A stretch of 64,000 bases of DNA from an uncultured Maricaulis sp. (GTDB lineage: Bacteria; Pseudomonadota; Alphaproteobacteria; Caulobacterales; Maricaulaceae): positions 62,001 to 126,000 of the forward strand of contig NZ_CAMYLS010000009.1 in the NCBI RefSeq assembly GCF_947259345.1, given 5' to 3'. Every line of letters begins with the position of its first letter. Position 1 is the first letter of the stretch. A program made the translations under genes and the position numbers. Below the pieces are notes generated by a model. It had not been told where the DNA came from. It ran no database searches and saw nothing but the letters and a program-made list of their open reading frames with translations. Of the stretch, positions 42,635 through 50,493 are shown piece by piece.

Positions 42635-43021
42635 ATGACGAATGATATCGATCTTCATGTGGGTAAACGGTTGCGCCGCCGGCGCCGCCTTCTGGGCCTG
42701 ACCCAGCAGCAAGTGGCCGAGTCGGTCGGTATCCGTTTCCAGCAGATCCAGAAATATGAATGCGGCGCCAATCGGGTCAGCGCCAGCCGGCTCTTCGAGC
42801 TGGCTGAATCCCTCGATGTACCAGTGCAGTACTTCTATGAAGGTCTGTCCAGGCGCGACGAGACGGACGGCGATGAGACCCTGGCTGCAGATGTGCTCTC
42901 CCAGAAGGAGACGATGGACCTGATCCGAGCCTACTACCGGCTTGGCGAACGTCCGCGCAAGCGTCTGCTGGAACTGGCCAAATCGCTTGAACCGGAAGAA
43001 GCGGCGAACGACGCGGCCTGA
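42635..43021 (+). CDS. XRE-family helix-turn-helix transcriptional regulator
   Basis: A 128-residue regulator. The HTH_3 domain spans residues 9-65 (VGKRLRRRRRLLGLTQQQVAESVG, QIQKYECGANRVSASRLFELAES). A C-terminal helical region (ETMDLIRAYYRLGERPRKRLLELAKSL) is shared with short alphaproteobacterial XRE regulators. It is followed, with 64 bases between, by hisN on the same strand. Target genes unknown. Confidence 0.88.
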   Translation: MTNDIDLHVGKRLRRRRRLLGLTQQQVAESVGIRFQQIQKYECGANRVSASRLFELAESLDVPVQYFYEGLSRRDETDGDETLAADVLSQKETMDLIRAYYRLGERPRKRLLELAKSLEPEEAANDAA

Positions 43022-43085
43022 TCTTTTGCAGGATTGGTATCAAGGCGTCTGGCACCGGCCTGCAGGTCGTGCTAGGCGCCCTGCC

Positions 43086-43883
43086 ATGTCTGATCATGAT
43101 TTCCAGTCCGATCTCCGGATCGCGCACGCGATGGCGGATGCAGCGCGCGCGGCCATCAAGCCCTATTTCCGGACACATCTGGATATCGACAACAAGCTGA
43201 GCGAGGGGTTCGACCCGGTCACGGAAGCCGATCGTGCGTCCGAGAAGGCAATGCGGGATGTTCTGGCGCGCCTCGCGCCGCAGGATGGCATCCTTGGTGA
43301 GGAGTTTGGCACAAGTCGTGGGAGCGGCGACCGCCGCTGGGTGCTGGATCCGATCGATGGCACGCGCGCCTTCATCGCCGGGCTTCCCACATGGACGGTA
43401 TTGATCGGGCTCGAAGTGGCGGGGCAGCCGCAGCTCGGCGTCATTGACCAGCCCCATATCGGCGAGCGATTTTCCGGCTGGCCGGGGGGTGCGCAATGTA
43501 ATCATGGCGGCAATGTCAGGCCGCTGGCAGTCTCGACCTGCCGATCGCTGGACCAGGCCATTCTCGCCAGTACGGACCCCTATCTCTTTGTAGGTTCGGA
43601 GCGTGAGGCGTTCGAGGCCGTTCACGGTGCGGCGCGCCTCTGCCGGTTTGGATTCGACGCCTATGCCTACGCCATGCTGGCGTCCGGCGGGATCGACCTG
43701 GTCGTAGAGAGCGGGCTGCAAATCTATGACGTCCAGGCGCTCATCCCGGTTGTTACCGGTGCGGGGGGCGTTGTGACCGATTGGCGGGGCGGCGATCCTT
43801 CGCGCGGCGGCCAGGTCGTAGCTGCGGCCAACAGGAATCTGCTGGATCAGGCGCTTGATCGCCTTGCGCCCGCAGCGCTCTAG
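43086..43883 (+). CDS. hisN: Histidinol-phosphatase, inositol monophosphatase-type
   Basis: A 265-residue Mg-dependent phosphatase. The IMPase motifs are GEEFG near residue 75, WVLDPIDGTRAFIAGLPTW near 90-110, and YDVQALIPVVTGAGG near 215. The pattern RAFIAGLPTWTVLIGL with Arg in the second motif is that of HisN, the alphaproteobacterial histidinol-phosphatase of histidine biosynthesis. The ATG at 43086 is chosen because the region upstream overlaps the XRE gene. Its stop overlaps the convergent gene's stop. Confidence 0.88.
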   Translation: MSDHDFQSDLRIAHAMADAARAAIKPYFRTHLDIDNKLSEGFDPVTEADRASEKAMRDVLARLAPQDGILGEEFGTSRGSGDRRWVLDPIDGTRAFIAGLPTWTVLIGLEVAGQPQLGVIDQPHIGERFSGWPGGAQCNHGGNVRPLAVSTCRSLDQAILASTDPYLFVGSEREAFEAVHGAARLCRFGFDAYAYAMLASGGIDLVVESGLQIYDVQALIPVVTGAGGVVTDWRGGDPSRGGQVVAAANRNLLDQALDRLAPAAL

Positions 43884-44548
43884 CTATCAAGCAGGACCCG
43901 AGCGGGCATCTCACCGAGTTCGATCCGCGCGAGGTTGCGCATGGCCCGGTCTCGAGGGCGGATGACGACCCGGTTCTCCTGAGCCGTGAGCGGACGTGTT
44001 GATCCGTCCGCCATGATGGCCGTCGCGCTCGGGGCGGGACCGTCGAAGACAAAGATCAGGGTCCGGAAATTCGGGGCGAAAAGAGCGGCAACGCCTGCGG
44101 CCTCGCGCATGGCGTGATTGGCTTGTCCCAGCGCCAGATTCAGATCTGCCGCGGCATAGTTGGGGCCGTCGGGTAGAGTGGCCTCGAACTGCATGTTCAA
44201 GGACATGCCGCCGCCTTCCTGGTTGATGAAAACGGATGGGGCATCCGCCAGCGTTTCCGCGTCTGGCCGGTGGGTGATCCGCCCGCGCTCATCGATCTCG
44301 AATGACACGCGGGCCCCATCCTTTTCGTACCACATCTCGATTTCCGACGGCGGGATGCCGGCCTCGGAGGCGACAGTGTAGGTCAGGCGGAAATGCGTTC
44401 GCCGCTCAGCTTCGATCTCGAGATAAGTCTCCTGGTGCGGAAAAAAGCGTGGCAGTGGCCCGGCTTCCCGTTCGACCGATTGCGCGAGGGCAATCGACGA
44501 CAGGAAGCCGGTCAGCACACTTGCGATGATAAGGGCGCTGATGCGCAT
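43880..44548 (-). CDS. Exported hypothetical protein
   Basis: A 222-residue protein with a signal peptide (MRISALIIASVLTGFLSSIALA). The mature part is beta-rich (RRTHFRLTYTVASEAG, SVFINQEGGGMSLNMQFEATLPDG) with no recognised catalytic motif. Its ATG overlaps the stop of the lipoprotein methyltransferase-like gene, so the two are cotranslated and may act together in the envelope. No family recognised. Confidence 0.72.
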   Translation of the reverse strand: MRISALIIASVLTGFLSSIALAQSVEREAGPLPRFFPHQETYLEIEAERRTHFRLTYTVASEAGIPPSEIEMWYEKDGARVSFEIDERGRITHRPDAETLADAPSVFINQEGGGMSLNMQFEATLPDGPNYAAADLNLALGQANHAMREAAGVAALFAPNFRTLIFVFDGPAPSATAIMADGSTRPLTAQENRVVIRPRDRAMRNLARIELGEMPARVLLDS

Positions 44549-45492
44549 TACTCGCCCGCATCCGTCGAAACGGGTTTGCGGAAGAGCAGTGTCATGCGGT
44601 CGCTCTCGCCAATGGCGTCATAAGGCGCGCGATCCCAATCAGCGGCCATTTCGCTGTCTTCAGATGGATTGCGGCGAACCGGAGGAAGGGTCCAGACGCC
44701 CAGCGGGTGGTCAGCTGTGTCGGCCGGGTTGGCATTGATTTCGGACGCACCCACAAACTCGAAACCCGCTTCCTCGGCGAGCGCGATAACATAAGCCTGC
44801 TGAACGTAGCCGCTCGAAGCGCCCGGGTCCTGCTCTCGGGTGGAGGGCAAGCGGTGTTCAACCACACCCAGGACACCCCCCGGGCGCAAGACCGTGTGGA
44901 AGTCTGCCAGGGCGCGTTCGGTGAAGCCACGGGCCATCCAGTTGTGGATGTTGCGGAAGGTCAGGACTGTATCGACCGAGCCCGCCTCGAGGGCCAGCGG
45001 GGTTTCCATATTGAAGTCGACCGTCATCACCTCGCCATAGAGCGCCGTGTCGGCGACCATTGCGTCGAAGGATGCGCGGGAACGCTGACGATACCCGCTG
45101 GAGGATTCCGGGCTGAAATGTGCGGCGATGTACTGGCCGCCATTGGCGTTGATCCAGGGGGCCAGGATGTCGGTATACCAGCCGCCACCTGGCCAGATTT
45201 CGACCACCGTGCCGCTCGGGTCGACATTGAAGAATTCCAGTGTCTCGCGAGGATTGCGCCAGGTATCACGCTGACTGTCTTCAGCCCGCCAATCGCCCTC
45301 AAGGACGACTGATATCTCGGAGAAGTCGGGAGCCGCGGCTTCCTGGATGACGGGTTCCGCAGCTTCCGACACGGCTTCGGTTTCTGTCGTGGCTTCAGCG
45401 TCGGGGCGGTCAGCGGGTTCATCGGAGCCGCCGCTGCAGGCAGCAAGAATGGCCGTACCGGCAAGAAGCGCGAGCAAGTGAGCGTGACGCAT
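44548..45492 (-). CDS. Lipoprotein with SAM-methyltransferase-like domain (COG4798 type)
   Basis: A 314-residue protein. The N-terminus has a lipobox, LLAGTAILAAC-S, followed by an acidic linker of about 35 residues. The rest resembles predicted methyltransferases of the COG4798 type: VVEIWPGGGWYTDILAPW (glycine-rich SAM-like motif near residue 97), DTVLTFRNIHNW, and FHTVLRPGGVLGVVEHR. A lipoprotein of this kind is envelope-bound, where SAM is not expected. It may bind another ligand or have lost activity. Confidence 0.82.
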   Translation of the reverse strand: MRHAHLLALLAGTAILAACSGGSDEPADRPDAEATTETEAVSEAAEPVIQEAAAPDFSEISVVLEGDWRAEDSQRDTWRNPRETLEFFNVDPSGTVVEIWPGGGWYTDILAPWINANGGQYIAAHFSPESSSGYRQRSRASFDAMVADTALYGEVMTVDFNMETPLALEAGSVDTVLTFRNIHNWMARGFTERALADFHTVLRPGGVLGVVEHRLPSTREQDPGASSGYVQQAYVIALAEEAGFEFVGASEINANPADTADHPLGVWTLPPVRRNPSEDSEMAADWDRAPYDAIGESDRMTLLFRKPVSTDAGE

Positions 45493-45667
45493 GTTGGAAA
45501 ACTCCTGTGTGTGAGGGGCAATTGGTAGCCAAGGGCGCGCCCTTTCGCAAATCCTGAATGCGGGGGGTTGCGGGGGGCGAAATCGCTACCCAAATAGACG
45601 GCACGGGTCGCCAAAAGGGGCCCGCCAGACCAGCCAGGATTCGATTTGATCTGGCTTTTCTTCAACC

Positions 45668-45715
45668 GCCCGGTCCGCCGGGCCTGTTTATCGCTCTGAA
45701 GGAGGATGGACTGAT
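45668..45715 (+). promoter_or_regulatory. ROSE-type RNA thermometer in the hsp20 leader
   Basis: In the leader just before the small heat-shock gene, ATCGCTCT (45690-45697) can pair with the ribosome site GGAGGAT (45701-45707) through a three-base loop, with a G facing G in the middle. This is the ROSE signature (UYGCU against the ribosome site). A preceding six-pair hairpin GCCCGG/CCGGGC (45668-45683) matches the multi-hairpin layout. Melting at high temperature would expose the ribosome site. Upstream extent is uncertain. Confidence 0.72.
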
Positions 45716-46192
45716 ATGCGTACTGTTGATTTCACCCCGCTCTACCGCTCGATCGTCGGCTTTGACCGACTCGCCGACATGATGGACTCGGCCACCAAGA
45801 TCGAGTCCCAAGGCTACCCACCCTACAACATTCAACACGTCGCCGATGATGAGTATCTGATCGAGCTGGCCGTGGCCGGGTTCGGTGAAGAGGATCTCGT
45901 TGTCGAGGTGCAGGAAACTGTGCTGACCGTTTCCGGCAAGAATGGCGAGAAGCCGGACAGCGATGATCGCCGCTTCTTGCATCGCGGGATCGCCGAGCGA
46001 TCCTTTGAGCGCCGTTTCCATCTGGCCGACCATGTCGAAGTGGCCGACGCCGGCTTGAAGAACGGGCTCCTGCAGATTCGTCTGGTTCGGGAAGTGCCGG
46101 AAGCGGCCAAACCAAAACGGATCGAAATCAAGTCCGGTGCGGGTTCAACCCGTGCCAAGCTGATCGAAGGTGGCAAGACCAAGGCCGCCTGA
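45716..46192 (+). CDS. ibpA: Small heat-shock protein, Hsp20/IbpA family
   Basis: A 158-residue alpha-crystallin chaperone that holds unfolded proteins. N-terminal MRTVDFTPLYRSIVGFDRLADMM is typical of alphaproteobacterial IbpA; the alpha-crystallin domain runs from about 36 to 130 with GYPPYNIQHVADDEYLIELAVAGF, ERSFERRFHLADHVEV and GLLQIRLVREVPE. The C-terminal IxI-like motif is at KRIEIKSG. Expression is probably controlled by the thermometer directly upstream. A hairpin follows at 46234-46263. Confidence 0.95.
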   Translation: MRTVDFTPLYRSIVGFDRLADMMDSATKIESQGYPPYNIQHVADDEYLIELAVAGFGEEDLVVEVQETVLTVSGKNGEKPDSDDRRFLHRGIAERSFERRFHLADHVEVADAGLKNGLLQIRLVREVPEAAKPKRIEIKSGAGSTRAKLIEGGKTKAA

Positions 46193-46233
46193 CCCGTCGC
46201 TGACGGACACTGATATTCCCTCCGATTGACCCT

Positions 46234-46269
46234 GAAGGCGGTGAGCGCATGCTTGCCGCCTTCTATTTG
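46234..46269 (+). terminator. Probable terminator of hsp20
   Basis: GAAGGCGG (46234-46241) pairs with CCGCCTTC (46256-46263), with an inner partial stem, then TATTTG. The T-tract is weak. It is also near the end of the convergent pentapeptide gene. Confidence 0.5.
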
Positions 46270-46291
46270 TGACTTGAGGGTATTGTTCTTG

Positions 46292-47593
46292 TCAGGCGGC
46301 GTTGAAATCAACCGCCCCGTCGATCGACTCGGCCGCTTCGACGAAGTCCTCGTCAAGCCGTGCGCCTGTAAAACAGGAGCCATTGAAGATGGCCTTTTTC
46401 ACGTTGGCACCGTTCAACATGGCATAGGAAAAATCTGCGCCGGTCGCCTTGGCCTGGCGCATATCGGTGCCACGCAAATCTGTGTAACGCGCCCGCACGC
46501 CTGCGAGCGAGGCTGGCAGAAGCCGATTGCCCTCAAGGAGGAGTGGGCCGAGTTGACAGTCACGCAGGTCTGCATTGGACAGATTGGCACCTGTCAGGTC
46601 GGCGCCGCGCAGATCTGCTCCGCGCAGGCTGACCATCCTCAGGTCGGCTTTCTCCAGGCGTGCGCCCTGTAATTGCGCGCCTTCCAGATCAAGTCCGTAG
46701 AGTGTCGCGCCGCGAGCATGGAAGGCCGTCAGCGTCCTGCCCGCGAGTGAATTCAGGCCGCGCAAATCGGTACCGTCGAACAGGGAGGGCTTACCCTCCT
46801 TTCCGTTGGTATCGCACCACCGAACATGTTCTGCGATCTGTTCGGCAACCGGGTGTTCCAGTTCCGACGCATCAATGCCGACGGGTGCACTCGTCAGCGC
46901 GCCTTCGGTATTCATGCCCTGCTTCTTGGCCATGACAGTCTTGGTGCCGATCAATACAGCGTGCGTGAAATCTGTGTCTGTCAGGTCGGCCCCGGAAAGG
47001 TCGGCGCCTTCCAGATTTGCGCCCTGGAAAGACGAGCCTCGAAGATTGGCGCGGATCATCCGCGTGCCTAGCAGCATGGCGTCGGTGAAGTCGGCCTTTT
47101 GAGCCGCGATACCGGCCATTTTGGAGCCCGACAGATTCGCCCCGGTGAAATTGGCAGTGCCGGCATCGTTCTCCTGGGACTTGTGGGTCAGGATGGCCAG
47201 GCCCTTTTCCTTGTCCATCTGAGCGATTGCGCCTTCACGCAGATCAGCCTCGGTCAGGTCTGCGCCGGTCAGGTTGGCGCCACGCATGATCGCACCGCGC
47301 AGATCGGCGCGACGCAGGGAGGCGCCTTCCAGATTGGCGCGTCGCATGTCGGCCGCGAAGAAGATCGCACTGTTCAGGGTACAGCCGGAAAGGATAGTGC
47401 CGCGGAGGACAGCGCCGCTGAAATCGGCGTCCGACAGATCGCGATTGGCCAGCACCAGATCCTCGAGGATCGTGTAAGCGAAGTTGGCCCGCGCGCCGCC
47501 GGACCGGCCCGACCACAGGCGCTCGTGCCGCGCGCAGATCGCGTCGACTTCGTCCTGGGTCAGTGTCTTGTACTCAATCTTTCGGCCGGTCAT
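46292..47593 (-). CDS. Pentapeptide-repeat protein
   Basis: A 433-residue protein built largely of A(D/N)LxX repeats that fold as a right-handed four-sided helix. Two repeat blocks are seen: about residues 42-215 and about 290-425, split by a non-repeat region of roughly 75 residues (after GTKTVMAKKQGMNTEG, with WCDTNGKEGKPS). The ATG at 47593 has AGGA eight bases upstream; the frame stays open upstream to 47701. No signal peptide. Members can mimic DNA or act in toxin resistance, but most have no known role. Confidence 0.88.
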   Translation of the reverse strand: MTGRKIEYKTLTQDEVDAICARHERLWSGRSGGARANFAYTILEDLVLANRDLSDADFSGAVLRGTILSGCTLNSAIFFAADMRRANLEGASLRRADLRGAIMRGANLTGADLTEADLREGAIAQMDKEKGLAILTHKSQENDAGTANFTGANLSGSKMAGIAAQKADFTDAMLLGTRMIRANLRGSSFQGANLEGADLSGADLTDTDFTHAVLIGTKTVMAKKQGMNTEGALTSAPVGIDASELEHPVAEQIAEHVRWCDTNGKEGKPSLFDGTDLRGLNSLAGRTLTAFHARGATLYGLDLEGAQLQGARLEKADLRMVSLRGADLRGADLTGANLSNADLRDCQLGPLLLEGNRLLPASLAGVRARYTDLRGTDMRQAKATGADFSYAMLNGANVKKAIFNGSCFTGARLDEDFVEAAESIDGAVDFNAA

Positions 47594-47663
47594 CGGCGCG
47601 GTCCTGTCGGTGTCATTTCCAGTCGGACATCCTATGGGAAGACGGTTAACATCCAGTGTGCTG

Positions 47664-48287
47664 TCAAGCGGGTCCGGGCGGCCGCCAGTCGCGTTCGGCA
47701 AGGGGGTGGTCGGGGGCGATCCGGATGCGGTTCAACCCGGCGCGGCCATGGGCCCGGACCTCCTTTTCCGCCGCTTCGGGGGTGAGCGCCTCAAGCACGG
47801 CGTCATACCCCTGCACCCGGTCATCGACCCGGACCTGCGGAAGGCCTGTTTCAAGCCGTTGGAAGAAGCCGACATACAGCGCGCGGGCATCGGCTTCGCG
47901 AAGTCCGACTTCAGTCGCGATTGCGGCGGCTTTGAGCATTGCCACACCCTTGCCCGAGACTTCTGGAAAATCGTCCCCGCAGGCGATGACAACACGCGTT
48001 ATGCCAGCATCGATCAGACCCTGAGCGCAGGGCGGCGTTTGTCCGTGATGGGCACAGGGCTCCAGCGTTACATAGGCGGTAGCGCCGCGTGCTGCATCAC
48101 CCGCCTTGTCCAGCGCAACGCGCTCGGCGTGCGGGCGTCCACCATTTCGGGTCGATCCGGTGGCGAGGATGCGACCCGCCTTGACCAGGACACAGCCCAC
48201 GGCGGGATTAGGCGCGGTGCGGCCCTGCTGAGCCTGCGCCAGGGCCAGTGCCAAATCCATATAGCGCCGGTCGTCGACCGGGCTCAT
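47664..48287 (-). CDS. ribD: RibD-like deaminase without the reductase domain
   Basis: A 207-residue protein with the complete deaminase domain of RibD (riboflavin synthesis): NPAVGCVLVK, the zinc motifs GRPHAERVAL and LEPCAHHGQTPPC. The bifunctional enzyme is usually about 360 residues; here the reductase domain is absent and the tail after FFQRLETGLPQVRV is different and short. Another protein must supply the reductase step if the pathway works. It overlaps the gpmA stop (ATGA), so it is translated after it. Confidence 0.85.
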   Translation of the reverse strand: MSPVDDRRYMDLALALAQAQQGRTAPNPAVGCVLVKAGRILATGSTRNGGRPHAERVALDKAGDAARGATAYVTLEPCAHHGQTPPCAQGLIDAGITRVVIACGDDFPEVSGKGVAMLKAAAIATEVGLREADARALYVGFFQRLETGLPQVRVDDRVQGYDAVLEALTPEAAEKEVRAHGRAGLNRIRIAPDHPLAERDWRPPGPA

Positions 48288-49015
48288 GCGTCCGGGATGG
48301 GTGGCAGGGCTTTGGCGCGATCCGGATCGAGGTAGCGAGCCGCGATGATGGTCAGGTTATCATCCTCGAGGTCAATCAGGAGCGGGTTGCCCGTCGGAAC
48401 CTCGATTTCCATAATGTCCGGATCGGACACCTTGAACAGGAGTTTGACGAGGGCTCGCAGGCTGTTGCCATGCGCGGCCACCACCAGGGACTCGCCCTGT
48501 TGCAGGCGCGGCAGGATGTCGGAAGTCCAGTAGGGCTCGACCCGATCCAGCGTTGACTTCAGGGATTCCGAGGCCGGCAGAAGATCCTGTGGGACATTCG
48601 CATAGCGATTGTCGTTGAGTGGGTGATAGGCGTGGTCCTTGGCCAGCGGCGGTGGCGGCGTGTCGAAGGACCGGCGCCATATCTTGACCTGCTCGTCACC
48701 ATGCTTGGCCCGGGTTTCATCCTTGTCGAGCCCCGCGAGCGCGCCGTAATGGCGCTCATTGAGTCGCCAGGACTTTTCTACCGGGATCCACAGGCGATCA
48801 AGCCCTTCAAGCGTGAAGTTGAGGGTTTTGATGGCGCGCTTGAGCACGGAGACAAAAGCGTGCTCGGGCTTGAAGCCGGACTCGGCCAGCAGGTCGCCGG
48901 CGCGCTTCGCTTGCGCGACCCCCTCATCGGTCAGGTCGACATCCACCCAGCCGGTGAAACGGTTCTGCAAATTCCATTCGCTCTGGCCGTGCCGGATGAG
49001 GGCGAGTTGCGGCAT
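48284..49015 (-). CDS. gpmA: 2,3-bisphosphoglycerate-dependent phosphoglycerate mutase
   Basis: A 243-residue glycolytic enzyme interconverting 2- and 3-phosphoglycerate. The phospho-His motif LIRHGQSEWN is at residues 5-14, with FTGWVDVDLTDEG, RLNERHYGAL, and the second catalytic His in VVAAHGNSLRAL near residue 180. The ATG at 49015 has AGGAGG upstream; the frame extends to 49105 but without a site. The next gene, ribD, overlaps its stop. Confidence 0.95.
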   Translation of the reverse strand: MPQLALIRHGQSEWNLQNRFTGWVDVDLTDEGVAQAKRAGDLLAESGFKPEHAFVSVLKRAIKTLNFTLEGLDRLWIPVEKSWRLNERHYGALAGLDKDETRAKHGDEQVKIWRRSFDTPPPPLAKDHAYHPLNDNRYANVPQDLLPASESLKSTLDRVEPYWTSDILPRLQQGESLVVAAHGNSLRALVKLLFKVSDPDIMEIEVPTGNPLLIDLEDDNLTIIAARYLDPDRAKALPPIPDA

Positions 49016-49158
49016 GAGTCGCCTCCTAGTTTGACCCCGTTCGCGCAGCGATAGCCCGGTAGCGTTCGTGGGGCAAGGCGCTCGCCAGCGAGGCCACAGG
49101 TTCAAGATTTTGCTTAGGCTTCGCGATCAGGTTGTGTTATAAAACGAGTAAAGCTTCC

Positions 49159-49313
49159 GGGGCGAGCCTGGTTCTCTCAAGAACCCACACCCAAGGCATC
49201 ACTTATCCGCCCCGATGAGCGGCGACCCGATGTGAGGCTCTTCACCGTCCCCCAAGGGCCAGCTCGCATCCTGCCGCACTAGCCGCGCACGTCTCTTCCC
49301 CGGACGTGCGCGG
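49159..49313 (+). ncRNA. Structured intergenic region, possible small RNA
   Basis: The 368 bases between gpmA and the kdsD-like gene contain no open frame but strong structure. GCGAGC-C-TGG (49162-49171) pairs with CCAGCTCGC (49259-49267), enclosing a hairpin GGTTCT/AGAACC (49170-49185). A perfect 11-pair stem (49283-49293 with 49303-49313) follows, with only a short T-rich end (TTCTGG). An AT-rich box TTATAA at 49137-49142 could be a -10. It does not match the core of SRP RNA, tmRNA or RNase P RNA. Strand and transcript are inferred. Confidence 0.35.
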
Positions 49314-49383
49314 TTCTGGTATGGGGTCTCGTGATCCGGCGTCGCCTTACTTTGAGCGAGCGGCTCGACCGAGAGGAGACGGC

Positions 49384-50352
49384 ATGTCCAACAATGATCC
49401 CGTGCAATCCGCCCGCCGTGTCATTGCAACCGAACGAGACGGCATGGTCGCGCTCGAGCAATCCATCGGGTCAGATTTCGCGGAGACGATCGAGCGCCTC
49501 AGCCGGCTCGAAGGACGTCTCATCTGCGCCGGGGTCGGCAAGTCCGGTCATGTTGCGCGCAAGATCGCGGCCACGCTCGCCTCCACCGGAACGCCGGCCT
49601 ATTATGTTCATCCGACCGAAGCCAGCCACGGCGATCTTGGCATGATCGCAACCAGCGATGCGGTTCTAGCCCTGTCCAAGTCGGGCGAGACGAAGGAGTT
49701 GGGCGATTTGATCGCCTATTGCCGCCGCTTCGGCGTGCCTCTGATCGCGATGACCGCTCAGCCGGACAGCACGCTGGGCCGCGCCGGTGATTATCGGCTC
49801 TTCATTCCGGCCGCCCCGGAAGCTTGCGGCGAAACCCGGGCTCCGACGACGTCCACCACGCTAATGATGGCGCTTGGGGATGCCCTGGCAGTTGCCCTGC
49901 TGGAGGCGCGCGGCTTTACCGCTTCCGATTTCAAGACCTTCCATCCGGGTGGAGCGCTCGGCGCTGCGCTCGCCAGCGTGGGCGACATCATGCATGACGG
50001 TGAGGCGGTGCCATTGATTGGCGCCAAGGCCCGAATGAGTGAAGTCCTGATCGAGATGACGACCAAGAGTTTTGGCTGCGCAGGGATTATTGACGAGAAT
50101 GGCAAGCTCGCCGGAATAATCACCGATGGTGATTTGCGTCGGCATATGGGTGCCGACCTGGTGCACCAGCAGGCGGGTGATGTGATGACCGCGAATCCGC
50201 GTACAGGCGAAGCTGGCATGCTGGCCGCGGACGCGCTGCGCCTGATGACGGCGGGAGAGCCGAAGATCATCCAGCTCTTCATTGTTGACGGCAACCGGCG
50301 GCCGATCGGGATCCTGCATTTGCACGACTTGCTAAGAGTCGGGCTCAAATAG
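49384..50352 (+). CDS. kdsD: Arabinose-5-phosphate isomerase (KdsD/KpsF family)
   Basis: A 322-residue enzyme converting ribulose-5-phosphate to arabinose-5-phosphate, the first step to Kdo of lipopolysaccharide. SIS domain about residues 25-200 with GVGKSGHVARKIAATLASTGTPAYYVHPTEASHGDLG pattern; two CBS domains follow (about 205-322) with DIMHDGEAVPLI and VMTANPRTGEAGML. The ATG at 49384 has GAGGAG upstream. It heads a row of plus-strand genes for type I secretion. Confidence 0.92.
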   Translation: MSNNDPVQSARRVIATERDGMVALEQSIGSDFAETIERLSRLEGRLICAGVGKSGHVARKIAATLASTGTPAYYVHPTEASHGDLGMIATSDAVLALSKSGETKELGDLIAYCRRFGVPLIAMTAQPDSTLGRAGDYRLFIPAAPEACGETRAPTTSTTLMMALGDALAVALLEARGFTASDFKTFHPGGALGAALASVGDIMHDGEAVPLIGAKARMSEVLIEMTTKSFGCAGIIDENGKLAGIITDGDLRRHMGADLVHQQAGDVMTANPRTGEAGMLAADALRLMTAGEPKIIQLFIVDGNRRPIGILHLHDLLRVGLK

Positions 50353-50441
50353 CGCTCAATTCCTGTACACAAACCCGCGTCGGCACTGGCGAAATCATGG
50401 TTCGGGCGCTATCTTCCGAAGCGGAGGAGTGGTGATCCGGA

Positions 50442-50460
50442 CTGCACCCGAAAGGTGCAG
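50442..50460 (+). other. Hairpin before the secretion operon
   Basis: A seven-pair stem (CTGCACC 50442-50448 with GGTGCAG 50454-50460) with loop CGAAA lies between the kdsD-like gene and the ATPase gene, without a T-tract. It could be a leader or mRNA stabilising element. The 141-base gap probably holds the promoter of the secretion genes. Confidence 0.4.
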
Positions 50461-50493
50461 ATGTGTCGGCTTGCCGCCTGAGTGGGAGTAAAG

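Noticed and set aside
49150-49320. SRP (4.5S) RNA or tmRNA as identity of the structured intergenic region
   Set aside because: The conserved GGTCAGG...GGAAGCAGCC core of SRP RNA and the tRNA-like ends of tmRNA are not present.
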